From: JAFGUF01 sp040883315
GTDB taxonomy: Bacteria > Bacillota > Clostridia > Christensenellales > UMGS416
Length of the DNA stretch: 64,000 nucleotides
Reading direction: 5' to 3'
NCBI GenBank assembly: GCA_040883315.1
Contig: JBFLKU010000012.1
Span: forward strand, 62,001 to 126,000
Shown one piece after another: positions 1 to 8,715 of this stretch; position 1 is the first letter of the stretch; every line of letters begins with the position of its first letter. The notes under the pieces are model-generated. The model was not told the origin of the DNA and did not search any database. It saw nothing but the letters and a program-made list of their open reading frames with translations. A program made the translations under genes and the position numbers.

Positions 1-964
1 TTCCAGTATGCTCAAGTACAAATTCCAGCCTATGCTCCACAGATTTGAAATTCTGCACAGCATATGAAATGGCATCTTCGCCTATCCCATAAAAGTGCGC
101 TATGGCTACCGCTGCCAGCACGTTTTCCAAATTATGTACACCGGGAAGTGAAACGTTTTCTTTATCACATATCTCAATTATTTTTCCGTCGTCTTTAATA
201 ATTATTTTATTATCAGCTACACAAGCTCCATCAAAATCTATATCACCTTTGCTGAAAAATACTACTTTGCACTTTGCTTCATCTGCCATTTTGCGTGTAG
301 TTTGGTCATCATAGTTCAAAACAAGCACATCACCATCTTTTTGGTTCTCGAATATTCTTTTTTTACATCTAATATATTCATCCATGCTGCCATGTCGTGC
401 AATATGGTCTTCTGTTATGTTTAATATCGCAGAGACTTTCGGTCTGAACTTCTTTATAGTCTCCATCTGGAATGAGCTTACTTCAAGTGCTACATTGCTG
501 TCTTCTTTCATTTCCAATACTTTGCTAGAAAATGCAAATCCTATATTGCCCACAATAAATGAATTTTCGCTTTGCTTTTTAAATATCGCTCCTAAAAGTG
601 CTGTTGTAGTTGTTTTTCCGTTTGTTCCGGTTATTGCGGCTACCCTTGCAGGGCATACACTATATGCTAGCTCCACTTCTCCAATCACCGGCACTCTTCG
701 CTTTTTTGCCACTTCGAAAAACGAAAGACTAGTTGGTATTCCCGGGCTAACTACAATCAGGTCTTTGCCTGCTACCAGTCCGTCGGCTTTGCATCCGAGC
801 GTCAAATTAACACCTTTGTCCAAAAGCTGCAGCTGGTCAGAGAGGTCACTTTCTGTCTTTATGTCGTTAATTGTCACCTTGGCACCAAGACTATGCAGAA
901 GATTTGCAGCGCCTATGCCGCTCCTTGCCACGCCCACTATCAATACATTGTTTCTTTTATACAT
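1..964 (-). CDS. murD: UDP-N-acetylmuramoylalanine--D-glutamate ligase, N-terminal part (cut by window edge)
   Basis: MurD adds D-glutamate to UDP-MurNAc-L-Ala in the cytoplasm, using ATP. The translation begins MYKRNNVLIVGVARSGIGAA, an N-terminal Rossmann-like UDP-binding domain. The ATP-binding loop ITGTNGKTTTTALLG follows near residue 110, and then the central ligase domain with NITEDHIARHG. About 320 residues are visible; a full MurD has about 450, so the C-terminal domain lies beyond position 1. The start lies 9 bp after the mraY stop, so the two are co-transcribed as the distal part of the dcw cluster. Nothing looks broken within the visible part. Family assignment is certain from the motifs and the position after mraY. 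Confidence 0.93.
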   Translation of the reverse strand, partial: MYKRNNVLIVGVARSGIGAANLLHSLGAKVTINDIKTESDLSDQLQLLDKGVNLTLGCKADGLVAGKDLIVVSPGIPTSLSFFEVAKKRRVPVIGEVELAYSVCPARVAAITGTNGKTTTTALLGAIFKKQSENSFIVGNIGFAFSSKVLEMKEDSNVALEVSSFQMETIKKFRPKVSAILNITEDHIARHGSMDEYIRCKKRIFENQKDGDVLVLNYDDQTTRKMADEAKCKVVFFSKGDIDFDGACVADNKIIIKDDGKIIEICDKENVSLPGVHNLENVLAAVAIAHFYGIGEDAISYAVQNFKSVEHRLEFVLEHTG

Positions 965-973
965 AATAATACC

Positions 974-1930
974 TTAAAAAGCTAATAAGCCCAGTATGCA
1001 TACAATTATAGTTATGATTACATATGTAACTGTAATTGAAATTTCATGATATCCTAAATGCTCGAAATGATGATGAAGAGGTGCCATTTTAAACACTCTT
1101 TTTTTAGTACGTTTATATACGAATACCTGTATCATCACAGAAATTGATGACAATACAAACATTATTCCCATCACAGGCAGCCAAATCAGGGTTTCAGATG
1201 CAATAGCAACATATGCCACCATTCCACCTAGTGCCAAAGAGCCTGTATCACCCATGAAAATCCTTGCTGGATATCTATTAAAGAATATAAATCCTAATAG
1301 CCCACCTGTCAGTGCTGTTGTTATTATTTGCATGTTTGCATCTTTTGCAGCCAATCCTACGGTAAATATCAAAGCAAATGCAGCAAAATAAACCAAAGAA
1401 ACTCCAGCTGCCAGCCCGTCCAGTCCATCGGTCAAGTTTACAGAATTGCTCATACCTACCATGAAAAATACAAAGATAGGAATTATCCAAATCCCCAGAT
1501 TAATCTTTGCCTCTGTAAAAGGAATCAACAATTCGCTTCCTATATTTTTATATGCCAGCCATGCAATAACAGATGATATAGCTATCTGCATAGCCATCTT
1601 CTGCCATGCTCTTAATCCACGATTATGGTTTTTTTTAATTATTAATATATCATCAATAAATCCTATAAGACCAAAACCTACAAATGTTATAATCGCCATT
1701 AAAACTTTAGTGTCAAATTCCTTGATAAAAACCGCAGCAGATGCCATAACAGCAAGTATTATCAAAAGACCGCCCATTGTTGGCGTTCCTTGCTTTGATA
1801 GATGTGCCTGTGGGCCATCATCTCTTATTATTTGTCCAAATTTCAGCTTCTGTAATAATGGAATAAACACTGGCCCAAACGCCAATGATACCGCAAAAGC
1901 AACCAATAGTGGTGCAAAAAAAGACTGCAT
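974..1930 (-). CDS. mraY: Phospho-N-acetylmuramoyl-pentapeptide transferase
   Basis: MraY moves phospho-MurNAc-pentapeptide from UDP to undecaprenyl phosphate, making lipid I at the inner face of the membrane. The 318-residue length is normal for the family. About ten hydrophobic segments are visible. Signature sequences are present: IDD near residue 93 (metal and catalysis), NSVNLTDGLDGLA near 163, and the histidine motif LHHHFEHLGY near the C-terminus. A GAGG ribosome site precedes the ATG. It starts 3 bp after the murE stop, where murF usually lies, so the pentapeptide ligase gene is missing from this spot. All residues expected for activity appear intact. Confidence 0.97.
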   Translation of the reverse strand: MQSFFAPLLVAFAVSLAFGPVFIPLLQKLKFGQIIRDDGPQAHLSKQGTPTMGGLLIILAVMASAAVFIKEFDTKVLMAIITFVGFGLIGFIDDILIIKKNHNRGLRAWQKMAMQIAISSVIAWLAYKNIGSELLIPFTEAKINLGIWIIPIFVFFMVGMSNSVNLTDGLDGLAAGVSLVYFAAFALIFTVGLAAKDANMQIITTALTGGLLGFIFFNRYPARIFMGDTGSLALGGMVAYVAIASETLIWLPVMGIMFVLSSISVMIQVFVYKRTKKRVFKMAPLHHHFEHLGYHEISITVTYVIITIIVCILGLLAF

Positions 1931-1933
1931 TTT

Positions 1934-3385
1934 TTATCCTCGCCTATTCATATATTCTCTTACTATTTCTCTATCATCAAAGTGATACTTCACGCCCATA
2001 ACATCCTGATATGTTTCGTGTCCTTTTCCTGCTATCACTACAATGTCTTTATCCTTTGCCATGTCCAAAGCTTTATGAATCGCTTGCTTTCTATCTGTTA
2101 TTCTAATATATTTGTCCGTAGCTTCCTTAATTCCGACTTCTATCATGTCTATTATAGCATCTGGTACTTCTGTTCTTGGATTGTCGGATGTCACTATAGA
2201 AAAATCTGCATTCTCGCCGGATATTCTGCCCATTATCGGTCTTTTCAGCGTATCTCTGTCTCCACCGCATCCGAATACGCAGATCACTCTGCCTTCACAG
2301 AATTTATTAACATTGACTAAAAGATTCTCCAAGCTGTCGGATGAATGAGCATAGTCTACAAAAACATGAAAATTTGCATCCACTTCTACTTTTTCCATTC
2401 TTCCGTCTACATTTTTTATTTTTGCTGCAGCTGACTGTACCTGCTCGATAGACAGCCCTAAAAGGTTTGCTAAAGCTGCTGCTGCTAATGAATTGTATAC
2501 ATTGAATAGACCAGGAATACCAATCTCAATTTTACATGTTTTGCCACCTGCAACCATATTATATGAAAATCCTTCTTCTGAAAGCTCAATGTCTTTTCCG
2601 AAAAAGCTGCATTTTTCGTCTTTAGTGCTGTATGTTATCAATTGACTCGCAAAGTCAGCCGCCATCTGCTCGCCTGCAGCATCATCCATATTTATTACTG
2701 CTCTTTGGCTTATTTCTGTGAATAGCTTTTTCTTTGCATTTTTATAGTTGTCCATGTGCTCAAAATCATCCAAATGGTCTTGAGTAAGATTGGTGAATGC
2801 TGATGCAAAAAAAGTGACTCCGTCTACTTTATTCAGTTCCAGTGCATGGGCTGAAACTTCCATGATTACTACTTCGCAGCCCTTGTCTCTTGCCAATGCA
2901 AAAATTTCCTGCAGCTCCATCGGGTCTGGAGTGGTCAGCTTCTGTGAGTATACTTCGTCATTAATATATGTTCCTATAGTGCCTATGGCAGCTGATTTTA
3001 TGCCGTTTGCTTCTAAAATAGTTTTAAGCATATGTGATGTGGTAGTTTTTCCGTTTGTTCCGGTTATTCCGATTATCTTTAAATCGTCTGCAGGGTTTCC
3101 AAACCAAGTAGCTGCGCATATAGCAAAGGCATTTCTGCTGTTTTCCACAATTATCTGAGGAACGTCTATATCTTCAAGTTCTCTTTCCGATATTATGGCT
3201 GCCGCACCGCTCTCTACTGCCTGTGATGCAAAGATATGTCCGTCTACCTTAAAGCCGCTGATGCAGATATAAATATTGCCCTTCTCTACTTTTCTAGAAT
3301 CTATTTCAATGCCTGTAATTTCAGCATCTACAAAATTTCTCTTTTCACATTTAATACTATCCGCTATCTTGCTCAGCAACATCAT
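1934..3385 (-). CDS. murE: UDP-MurNAc-tripeptide synthetase, meso-diaminopimelate adding
   Basis: MurE adds the third peptide-stem residue to UDP-MurNAc-L-Ala-D-Glu. The ATP-binding loop GITGTNGKTTTSHML lies near residue 107. The motif SDNPRTEVPDA, in which DNPR recognises meso-diaminopimelate rather than lysine, lies near 400, and GKGHETYQ is close to the C-terminus. The wall is therefore probably of the DAP type, consistent with lysA at 28238. I chose the ATG at 3385 because a GGAGG site lies 6 bp upstream; the reading frame stays open to a TTG at 3403, which itself overlaps that site. Length from this start is 483 residues, normal for MurE. The product feeds MurF, whose gene is not adjacent here. 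Confidence 0.96.
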   Translation of the reverse strand: MMLLSKIADSIKCEKRNFVDAEITGIEIDSRKVEKGNIYICISGFKVDGHIFASQAVESGAAAIISERELEDIDVPQIIVENSRNAFAICAATWFGNPADDLKIIGITGTNGKTTTSHMLKTILEANGIKSAAIGTIGTYINDEVYSQKLTTPDPMELQEIFALARDKGCEVVIMEVSAHALELNKVDGVTFFASAFTNLTQDHLDDFEHMDNYKNAKKKLFTEISQRAVINMDDAAGEQMAADFASQLITYSTKDEKCSFFGKDIELSEEGFSYNMVAGGKTCKIEIGIPGLFNVYNSLAAAALANLLGLSIEQVQSAAAKIKNVDGRMEKVEVDANFHVFVDYAHSSDSLENLLVNVNKFCEGRVICVFGCGGDRDTLKRPIMGRISGENADFSIVTSDNPRTEVPDAIIDMIEVGIKEATDKYIRITDRKQAIHKALDMAKDKDIVVIAGKGHETYQDVMGVKYHFDDREIVREYMNRRG

Positions 3386-3409
3386 TCTATACCTCCGAAG
3401 CAAAAACTT

Positions 3410-5641
3410 TTAGTTTTCTTCTCCGTCTTCCTCACTATCAAAATATTCAAATCCCAATGCCACCTGCGTGCCTCTGAAAACCTCTGTGCCGCTTGCTGGG
3501 CTTTGCTCCATCACAACGTTACCGCTGCTGACAATTCGCATTGTCAGGTTGTTTTCATTCAGCAGATCCAATGCCTCCGTAGGTGTAAGCCCGAATAAAT
3601 CCGGAACTTCAACTAAATAGCTGATGCCGTCATCTGATACTGCAGCTAACTGCACGATAACATTTGACCCGTTCTCAAGCATAGCACCTGCACCTGGAAT
3701 TTGCGATACTATTTTACCATCAAAGCCTTCACTAATGCAACCAAAACCTTTTTGTGCCAGTTCCGATTTCGCCTCAGTTAGTGTCATATTCATTAAATCT
3801 GGTACCTCGTATTTGTCCTGTGTACTTACATACTGGCTGTTTGGCAAAACATTCAAATAAGAAAGGGCTTCTTCGAAAAAATTTCTAACATATGGTGCTG
3901 CAGCCTTTGAGCCATAGTTTGAGCCTTTGGGGCTCTCAACCATCAGCAAAACTACAAGCTGTGGATTGTTAATAGGGGCTACAGCCGCAAAAGATGCTAT
4001 ATATTCATCATGCAGCACTTGTCCTTGGTCATCATATTTTTGTGCCACACCGGATATTCCGCCTATTTCATAGCCCTGTATTCTGCATTTTAATCCATTT
4101 CCATTTTCTACACTGTCATATAGTATCTGCAGCATCACACTGGATGTATAATCAGAAATCACTTCTTTTCTTACTTTGCTTTGATATTGTTCCAGCACTT
4201 CACCTTCGGGTGAAATTATCTTATCTGCTATATATGGCTGCATCAAATCTCCGCCGTTTGCAATGGCAGAAAAAGCAGTTACTATCTGCAATGGCGTAGC
4301 TGTGATGGCCTGACCATAGCTTATGCGTGCTAAATCAACATCTTTAACGTATTTTTCTGCTGTAACAGCCCCTGAGGACTCGCTGTATAGTTTTATTCCT
4401 GATCTCACGCCAAAGCCAAAGTCATATATATAATTATAGAATGTTTCCTGCCCCATAGACATCGCCATGTCCATAAAGGCTGAACCACATGTATTTTGAA
4501 TAACTTCAGATAAATCCTGATGTCCATGGGGCTCGCTGGATAGACAATTTATTTTTTGATTGTTTATTGTTTTAAATCCTTCGCAGTTGTAGTCTTCGTT
4601 TCTGTCTGCATCGCCGCTGTTGATGGCAGCTGCCGCTGTAATGACGCTGAATAGTGACCCTGGCTCATATGCATATGTCACTGCCTTGTTCTCTGTAAGC
4701 TCTCTCAGCAGTGTCAGATTGTCTCTGGGTGGTTCATTGTTGTCATAGTCCGGCTTTGTTGCCATCGCAAGTATAGCCCCTGTCTTGGGATCCATAACAA
4801 TAATGGTTGCGCTTTGTGGGTCTTGCTCCAGTACACACATGTCTAGTGCACTCTCTGCAAATGACTGCAATGTGATATCAATAGTCAGCTGAAGCATATT
4901 TCCGTCTATTGGTTCAGTTCTTTCCTCATATGCACCGGATATCTTCACGCCTTCACGATCGGTTTCTACCACTAGCTTGCCGTTCACGCCCTTTAGGTAT
5001 TTATCAAATCTGCTTTCTATTCCCTCAAGTCCGATTCCGTCTACAGATGTAAATCCTAAAACCTGTGTAAGGAAAGAGCCCATAGGATATTCACGCCTTA
5101 TATCCTCTACTATTGTTATTCCGCTGTATGCTTTTGTCTTGTCCTTTATTTCTCCGTTTTCATTAACGCTATACTGATACACTAATGAGCGTATTGCATC
5201 GGCTTGTGTATCCGTTACATTACGCTTTAAAATCACCTGAGACTGTTCTTTGGCAATAACCTTCTTAACATCCTCAGGTGTAATTTCTAGTATTTGTGCT
5301 AAATCGTTTGAAAAACTATTTATATAATCTTCACTGTCGTATTTTTTAGATTGTGTGTCTATTATACTAGGATGCAAAACCACAGTATAGCATCGCACTG
5401 ATATAGCCAATGGATAGCCGTTCTTGTCTAATATCTGCCCTCTTTCGGCAAATATATTTATCTCTCTGGACCATTGATCCTGAGCCATCTCCTTTAGCCA
5501 GTCAGATTTATAAATCTGCCAATATCCTGCTCTTGCGATCAGAGCAATCACGAGCAAAGAAAATACAGTTAAAAGTGCTAAAATACGCTTTTTAATCAAG
5601 GCGTCACTTTTTAGCGGAGCCTCTTTATTTTTCCTTGCCAT
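3410..5641 (-). CDS. ftsI: PASTA-domain class B penicillin-binding protein homologue (FtsI/SpoVD position), predicted catalytically inactive
   Basis: By position and architecture this is the dcw-cluster class B PBP: cytoplasmic tail, one membrane segment (residues 19-40), dimerisation domain (about 55-230), transpeptidase domain (about 255-595) and two PASTA repeats (about 610-665 and 677-735). Residues 740 long, like SpoVD/PBP2X. The transpeptidase fold aligns along its length, for example VMDPKTGAILAMA, NGGDLMQPYIA and SFAAVAPINNPQLVV. All three active-site motifs are changed: SxxK reads S329-L-F-S332, SxN reads T384-C-G386, and KTGT reads I529-S-G-V532. I checked the first and third in the DNA. 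A serine without its lysine partner should not acylate, so a structural role in the divisome is more likely than cross-linking. The gene itself is intact, with a good ribosome site, and is co-transcribed with ftsL and murE. Confidence 0.9.
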   Translation of the reverse strand: MARKNKEAPLKSDALIKKRILALLTVFSLLVIALIARAGYWQIYKSDWLKEMAQDQWSREINIFAERGQILDKNGYPLAISVRCYTVVLHPSIIDTQSKKYDSEDYINSFSNDLAQILEITPEDVKKVIAKEQSQVILKRNVTDTQADAIRSLVYQYSVNENGEIKDKTKAYSGITIVEDIRREYPMGSFLTQVLGFTSVDGIGLEGIESRFDKYLKGVNGKLVVETDREGVKISGAYEERTEPIDGNMLQLTIDITLQSFAESALDMCVLEQDPQSATIIVMDPKTGAILAMATKPDYDNNEPPRDNLTLLRELTENKAVTYAYEPGSLFSVITAAAAINSGDADRNEDYNCEGFKTINNQKINCLSSEPHGHQDLSEVIQNTCGSAFMDMAMSMGQETFYNYIYDFGFGVRSGIKLYSESSGAVTAEKYVKDVDLARISYGQAITATPLQIVTAFSAIANGGDLMQPYIADKIISPEGEVLEQYQSKVRKEVISDYTSSVMLQILYDSVENGNGLKCRIQGYEIGGISGVAQKYDDQGQVLHDEYIASFAAVAPINNPQLVVLLMVESPKGSNYGSKAAAPYVRNFFEEALSYLNVLPNSQYVSTQDKYEVPDLMNMTLTEAKSELAQKGFGCISEGFDGKIVSQIPGAGAMLENGSNVIVQLAAVSDDGISYLVEVPDLFGLTPTEALDLLNENNLTMRIVSSGNVVMEQSPASGTEVFRGTQVALGFEYFDSEEDGEEN

Positions 5642-5660
5642 ACATAAATACTTCCTTCTG

Positions 5661-6125
5661 CTAGTTTTCTAGGCTGGAAGCAGATAGTGAAACAGTGCTT
5701 GCATCAGATGCAGAAATGTACTCCACATTTTCTACTCCAGGCTTAGTCATACCTAACATTGTAGCATTTTCTCGGATAGTTTCAATGTTTGTTGCAGTAT
5801 TTATTATACTTTGCATCGTATTATTTTCTGTGCTCAGCTCATAGATGTCTCTATTCAGTCTGCTTATGTCTCTTTCTACAGATGCTATTTGAGCTTGAAT
5901 TGCCAAAAAGCCAATGCATGAAACAAACAAAAACAATACAATCATAGTTATGATAAGCTGACTTAAAAATTGATTGCTATTTGAACGATAGTGAACGGTT
6001 GAGTACGTTCTGCTATCGTTATATGTTCTAGGTTGTGTATTTTCCAATACGTGTAAATCCGGTCTGCGAGCAAAGCGGCTGTATTGATTATTTTCTCTTT
6101 CATCTAATCTTCTTGCTACATTCAT
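5661..6125 (-). CDS. ftsL: FtsL-like cell-division protein
   Basis: A bitopic membrane protein: a basic cytoplasmic tail of about 60 residues, one transmembrane segment (LIITMIVLFLFVSCIGFLAI), then an extracytoplasmic coiled coil (QAQIASVERDISRLNRDIYEL) and a short Ser-rich tail. FtsL and DivIC proteins are poorly conserved in sequence, so the call rests on topology plus position between rsmH and the class B PBP, where ftsL is standard. FtsL bridges DivIC/FtsB and the FtsI-FtsW synthase at the septum. The chosen ATG at 6125 has GGAG 11 bp upstream; the frame is open to a GTG at 6143 but that codon overlaps the GGGAG site. Confidence 0.8.
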   Translation of the reverse strand: MNVARRLDERENNQYSRFARRPDLHVLENTQPRTYNDSRTYSTVHYRSNSNQFLSQLIITMIVLFLFVSCIGFLAIQAQIASVERDISRLNRDIYELSTENNTMQSIINTATNIETIRENATMLGMTKPGVENVEYISASDASTVSLSASSLEN

Positions 6126-6161
6126 AATTTTATTCACTCCCACAATAAAATTTTCTTCTAT

Positions 6162-7103
6162 TTATTTTTTAACAAAAACCCTCAGTCTGGCACTTTGTGA
6201 CCTTGAATTCCCCTCAATTTCCTTTTGTGATGGAATAATTCCCTTCCTTGGTTCTGCCCTTCCAAAGCTTTCCTTGCCGCACACGCAATATGGAATGTCT
6301 TTTGGGCATATACAAGGGTCTTCCATTTCCCTCATCACTTGTTTTACTATCCTGTCCTCCAGAGAATGAAATGTGATAACGCAAAGCCTCCCACCGCTTT
6401 TTAATAGCTTTATCATCGTTTCAATTGTCTCTGCAAGTCCGTCAAGCTCGTCATTTACATGAATTCTAATTGCTTGAAATGTTCTCTTTGCTGGATGTCC
6501 CCCTTTCCTTCTAGCCGGTGCAGGTATGGCACTTTTTATCACCTCCACCAGCTCAAAGGTAGTCTCAATTGGTTTGTTTTTTCTTTTTTCTATTATTTTT
6601 GCAGCTATTTGTCCGGCAAATTTTTCTTCGCCGAAGACTCTTAGTATTTTCCGAATTTTACTTTGTTCATATGTGTTTACCACATCATATGCACTTAATT
6701 TTTCCTGCTGATTCATCCTCATGTCCAGAGGTGCATCATTGTTGTAGGAAAATCCTCTGTTTGGGGTATCTATTTGGTAGCTGGAAACGCCTAAGTCGGC
6801 AAGTATTCCATCTACCAAATCAATACCTAGTTCAGATAAGTAACCCTCAATCGCCTTGTAATTTCCATGAACCGCATGAAAACTGTCGCCGTACTTTTCC
6901 AATCTATTTACTGAGGCTGCTATTGCCTCCGCATCCCTGTCTATTCCTATCAGTTTTCCCTTTTTTGATAGGTTCTCAAGAATCATTTCAGAGTGTCCGC
7001 CAAAGCCAAGTGTTGCATCCACATAAATACCGTCTTTATCAGTTATAAGGCTTTTTTTTATTTCATCCAGCATTATCGGTATATGTACAGTGTTTTGGCT
7101 CAT
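6162..7103 (-). CDS. rsmH: 16S rRNA (cytosine-1402 N4)-methyltransferase
   Basis: RsmH (MraW) methylates N4 of C1402 in the ribosomal P site. The 313-residue length is normal. It opens with HIPIMLDEI, followed by the SAM-binding stretch YVDATLGFGGHSE near residue 27. RGFSYNNDAPLDMRM lies near 117, KGGHPAKRTFQAIRI near 200, and ITFHSLEDRIVK near 245; these are the family signatures. It sits 3 bp after mraZ with a GAGG ribosome site, so it is the second gene of the dcw transcript. No unusual features. Confidence 0.97.
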   Translation of the reverse strand: MSQNTVHIPIMLDEIKKSLITDKDGIYVDATLGFGGHSEMILENLSKKGKLIGIDRDAEAIAASVNRLEKYGDSFHAVHGNYKAIEGYLSELGIDLVDGILADLGVSSYQIDTPNRGFSYNNDAPLDMRMNQQEKLSAYDVVNTYEQSKIRKILRVFGEEKFAGQIAAKIIEKRKNKPIETTFELVEVIKSAIPAPARRKGGHPAKRTFQAIRIHVNDELDGLAETIETMIKLLKSGGRLCVITFHSLEDRIVKQVMREMEDPCICPKDIPYCVCGKESFGRAEPRKGIIPSQKEIEGNSRSQSARLRVFVKK

Positions 7104-7106
7104 CTC

Positions 7107-7559
7107 TTATCCTCGCAGTTTTATTTCCTTGTTGGATTTCAGCCTGTCTTCGTATGCACGTATTGCCTCTTTGTCATCGCTGAACTCTGCATCGTATGCT
7201 TCTTGTGTCCATATTTCAAATCTTGTTCTTTTCCCAATAACAAGAACTTCTTTGTCTATTCCTACCGAATCACGCATTTTCTGCGGAATCATTATTCTGC
7301 CTTGTTTATCCAGCTGCACAGACTCTGCACGACTGATAGCTCTGTCTAAAAGTATTTCAGCATTTTTATCTGATAGAACTTCGTTGTCCAGCTCTGCTAT
7401 ATACTTTTCATACTCTTCGTATGGATACACTCTGATGCAATTACTAACGATATCCTTAAATATGATTATTTCGCCCGCCAAATCATCTCTATACTTTGGA
7501 GGCAGCACAACACGACCCTTTTCATCGACGCTATACTCTTTTGTTCCGACAAACATCAT
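7107..7559 (-). CDS. mraZ: Transcriptional regulator MraZ
   Basis: MraZ is a small ring-forming DNA-binding protein that controls the dcw cluster from repeats in its own promoter. The 150-residue protein has the two SpoVT/AbrB-like halves typical of the family: EYSVDEKGRVVLPPKYRDDL near residue 8 and VQLDKQGRIMIPQKMRDSVG near 83, each carrying the DxxGR core. GGAG lies 7 bp before the ATG. Repeats matching MraZ boxes lie about 90 bp upstream and a consensus promoter further out, so the gene probably represses its own cluster. First gene of the operon. Confidence 0.96.
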   Translation of the reverse strand: MMFVGTKEYSVDEKGRVVLPPKYRDDLAGEIIIFKDIVSNCIRVYPYEEYEKYIAELDNEVLSDKNAEILLDRAISRAESVQLDKQGRIMIPQKMRDSVGIDKEVLVIGKRTRFEIWTQEAYDAEFSDDKEAIRAYEDRLKSNKEIKLRG

Positions 7560-7649
7560 ATCGTGTCTCCATAGTTGTTAGTTGGTCGCCCAATGTCATC
7601 CATAATTCACCCTTTTCATGCCACCAGTCTCCATATTTGCCACATATGT

Positions 7650-7674
7650 CTCCCTAGTTCCCCATTTTTCCCCA
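7650..7674 (-). promoter_or_regulatory. MraZ-box repeats upstream of mraZ
   Basis: On the minus strand three G-rich units follow each other at 10-bp spacing: TGGGGAAAAA, TGGGGAACTA and then GGGAG. This matches the known MraZ operator pattern of short TGGGN-type direct repeats one helical turn apart. It lies between the dcw promoter and mraZ. The third unit is imperfect. Confidence 0.7.
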
Positions 7675-7773
7675 CCGATGGTGAAAAAAAATGAATCGAA
7701 AAAGATATTAATTTTTAAAATTCGTGAATATGATTTATTGCGAAATCTACTTTTCCTCATATTACACACGTTT

Positions 7774-7802
7774 ATAGTATCATATATGATATTTTATGTC
7801 AA
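7774..7802 (-). promoter_or_regulatory. Promoter of the dcw cluster
   Basis: Minus-strand TTGACA (7797-7802), a 17-bp spacer and TACTAT (7774-7779). It is the only near-consensus housekeeping promoter upstream of mraZ. The leader would be about 200 nt and would contain the MraZ boxes. Confidence 0.65.
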
Positions 7803-7906
7803 TAAAATCCACTAATAATTTTTGTGATTTTTTTCTAAAATCAACATATTGTACGTCGCACTCATTCGTGCTACAATATCCAATTTTCTCTTGCGGAATT
7901 TAACTA

Positions 7907-7935
7907 TTGATTTTTTATTTATTATATCATATAAT
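7907..7935 (+). promoter_or_regulatory. Promoter of tRNA-Thr
   Basis: TTGATT, 17 bp, TATAAT, ending 20 bp before the tRNA. It diverges from the dcw promoter. Confidence 0.65.
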
Positions 7936-7955
7936 AGCATGCGTATCAATTACAG

Positions 7956-8031
7956 GCCGCTATAGCTCAGTAGGTAGAGCACATCCATGGTAAGGATGGG
8001 GTCATCGGTTCAAATCCGATTAGCGGCTCCA
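7956..8031 (+). tRNA. tRNA-Thr (anticodon GGT)
   Basis: A complete cloverleaf: acceptor GCCGCTA/TAGCGGC, D arm GCTC/GAGC, anticodon stem CATCC/GGATG with loop ATGGTAA (anticodon GGT), T arm ATCGG/CCGAT with TTCAAAT, discriminator T and an encoded CCA end. It reads ACC and ACU codons. Single gene with its own promoter. Confidence 0.97.
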
Positions 8032-8032
8032 A

Positions 8033-8073
8033 AAGGGATATTACAGCAAGTAAATTTTGCGGTAATATCCCTT
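8033..8073 (+). terminator. Inverted repeat after tRNA-Thr, possible terminator
   Basis: A 12-bp inverted repeat (AAGGGATATTAC with GTAATATCCCTT) with a 17-nt loop lies directly behind the tRNA. The following T run is weak, so termination is plausible rather than certain. Confidence 0.5.
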
Positions 8074-8147
8074 AATGTTTTAATCTTTGCAGATTCACAC
8101 CATTGTTTTTTAATTATATATCTATCACACATAGCAAGGAGTTCATA

Positions 8148-8648
8148 ATGTATAATATATCCGATAATCTTTCAGGTGACAAAAACAAAATGTACGAAGA
8201 AATATTAGAATATGCCCAAATGCTGATGCAGGATGAAAAAGACTATATAGCTAATCTTGCAAACATTTCAGCTCTTCTTAATCAGGTAATTGATAATATT
8301 AACTGGGTAGGCTTTTATATAGCTAAAGGAAGTCAGCTGGTTCTAGGTCCATTTCAGGGCAAAGCGGCGTGCATACGTATAGACAAAGGCAGAGGTGTGT
8401 GCGGCAGTGCATTCGAAAGCAAACAAACTCAATTGGTCGCGGATGTCCATTCATTCCCCGGACATATTGCTTGCGACAGCCAAAGCCGATCTGAGATAGT
8501 CATTCCTATAATACACAATAATCAAGTAGCAGCTGTGCTGGATATAGACAGCCCTATTCTAGAAAGATTCGATGATGTGGACAAGGAACATTTGGAAAAA
8601 CTCTGTGATATAGTTTCAAAAGGCTGTGAATGGGAAAACATGAAATAA
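8148..8648 (+). CDS. msrC: Free methionine-(R)-sulfoxide reductase (GAF-domain type)
   Basis: This enzyme reduces free methionine-R-sulfoxide in the cytosol, using thioredoxin. It is a single GAF domain of 166 residues, normal for fRMsr. All three conserved cysteines are visible: C75 in GKAAC, C85 in GRGVCG and C109 in FPGHIACD. The family signature SRSEIVIPI and the late VLDIDSP are also present. The ATG at 8148 follows AAGGAG at good spacing, while the frame stays open further upstream without a ribosome site. It appears monocistronic. In an anaerobe this is probably oxidative-stress repair of the free methionine pool. Confidence 0.92.
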   Translation: MYNISDNLSGDKNKMYEEILEYAQMLMQDEKDYIANLANISALLNQVIDNINWVGFYIAKGSQLVLGPFQGKAACIRIDKGRGVCGSAFESKQTQLVADVHSFPGHIACDSQSRSEIVIPIIHNNQVAAVLDIDSPILERFDDVDKEHLEKLCDIVSKGCEWENMK

Positions 8649-8684
8649 TCATATTCTCTTCGATTTTATTTGTATATTAAATTA

Positions 8685-8715
8685 AAATAAAAAAAAGCCG
8701 AACTCTATGTTCGGC
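8685..8715 (-). terminator. Intrinsic terminator of the candidate small RNA
   Basis: A perfect 7-bp GC-rich stem, GCCGAAC/GTTCGGC (8697-8715), with a 5-nt loop, is followed on the minus strand by a run of T. The T run is on the minus side only, which fixes direction. No protein gene on that strand ends here, which is why a non-coding transcript is suspected. Confidence 0.7.

Noticed and set aside
384..977. Long plus-strand reading frame opposite murD
   Set aside because: It is antisense to the conserved MurD frame (with GTNGKTT motif) and has no ribosome site or recognisable motif.
8103..8147. Fifteen extra N-terminal codons on the fRMsr gene
   Set aside because: The ATG at 8148 has an AAGGAG site at normal spacing and yields the usual family length.
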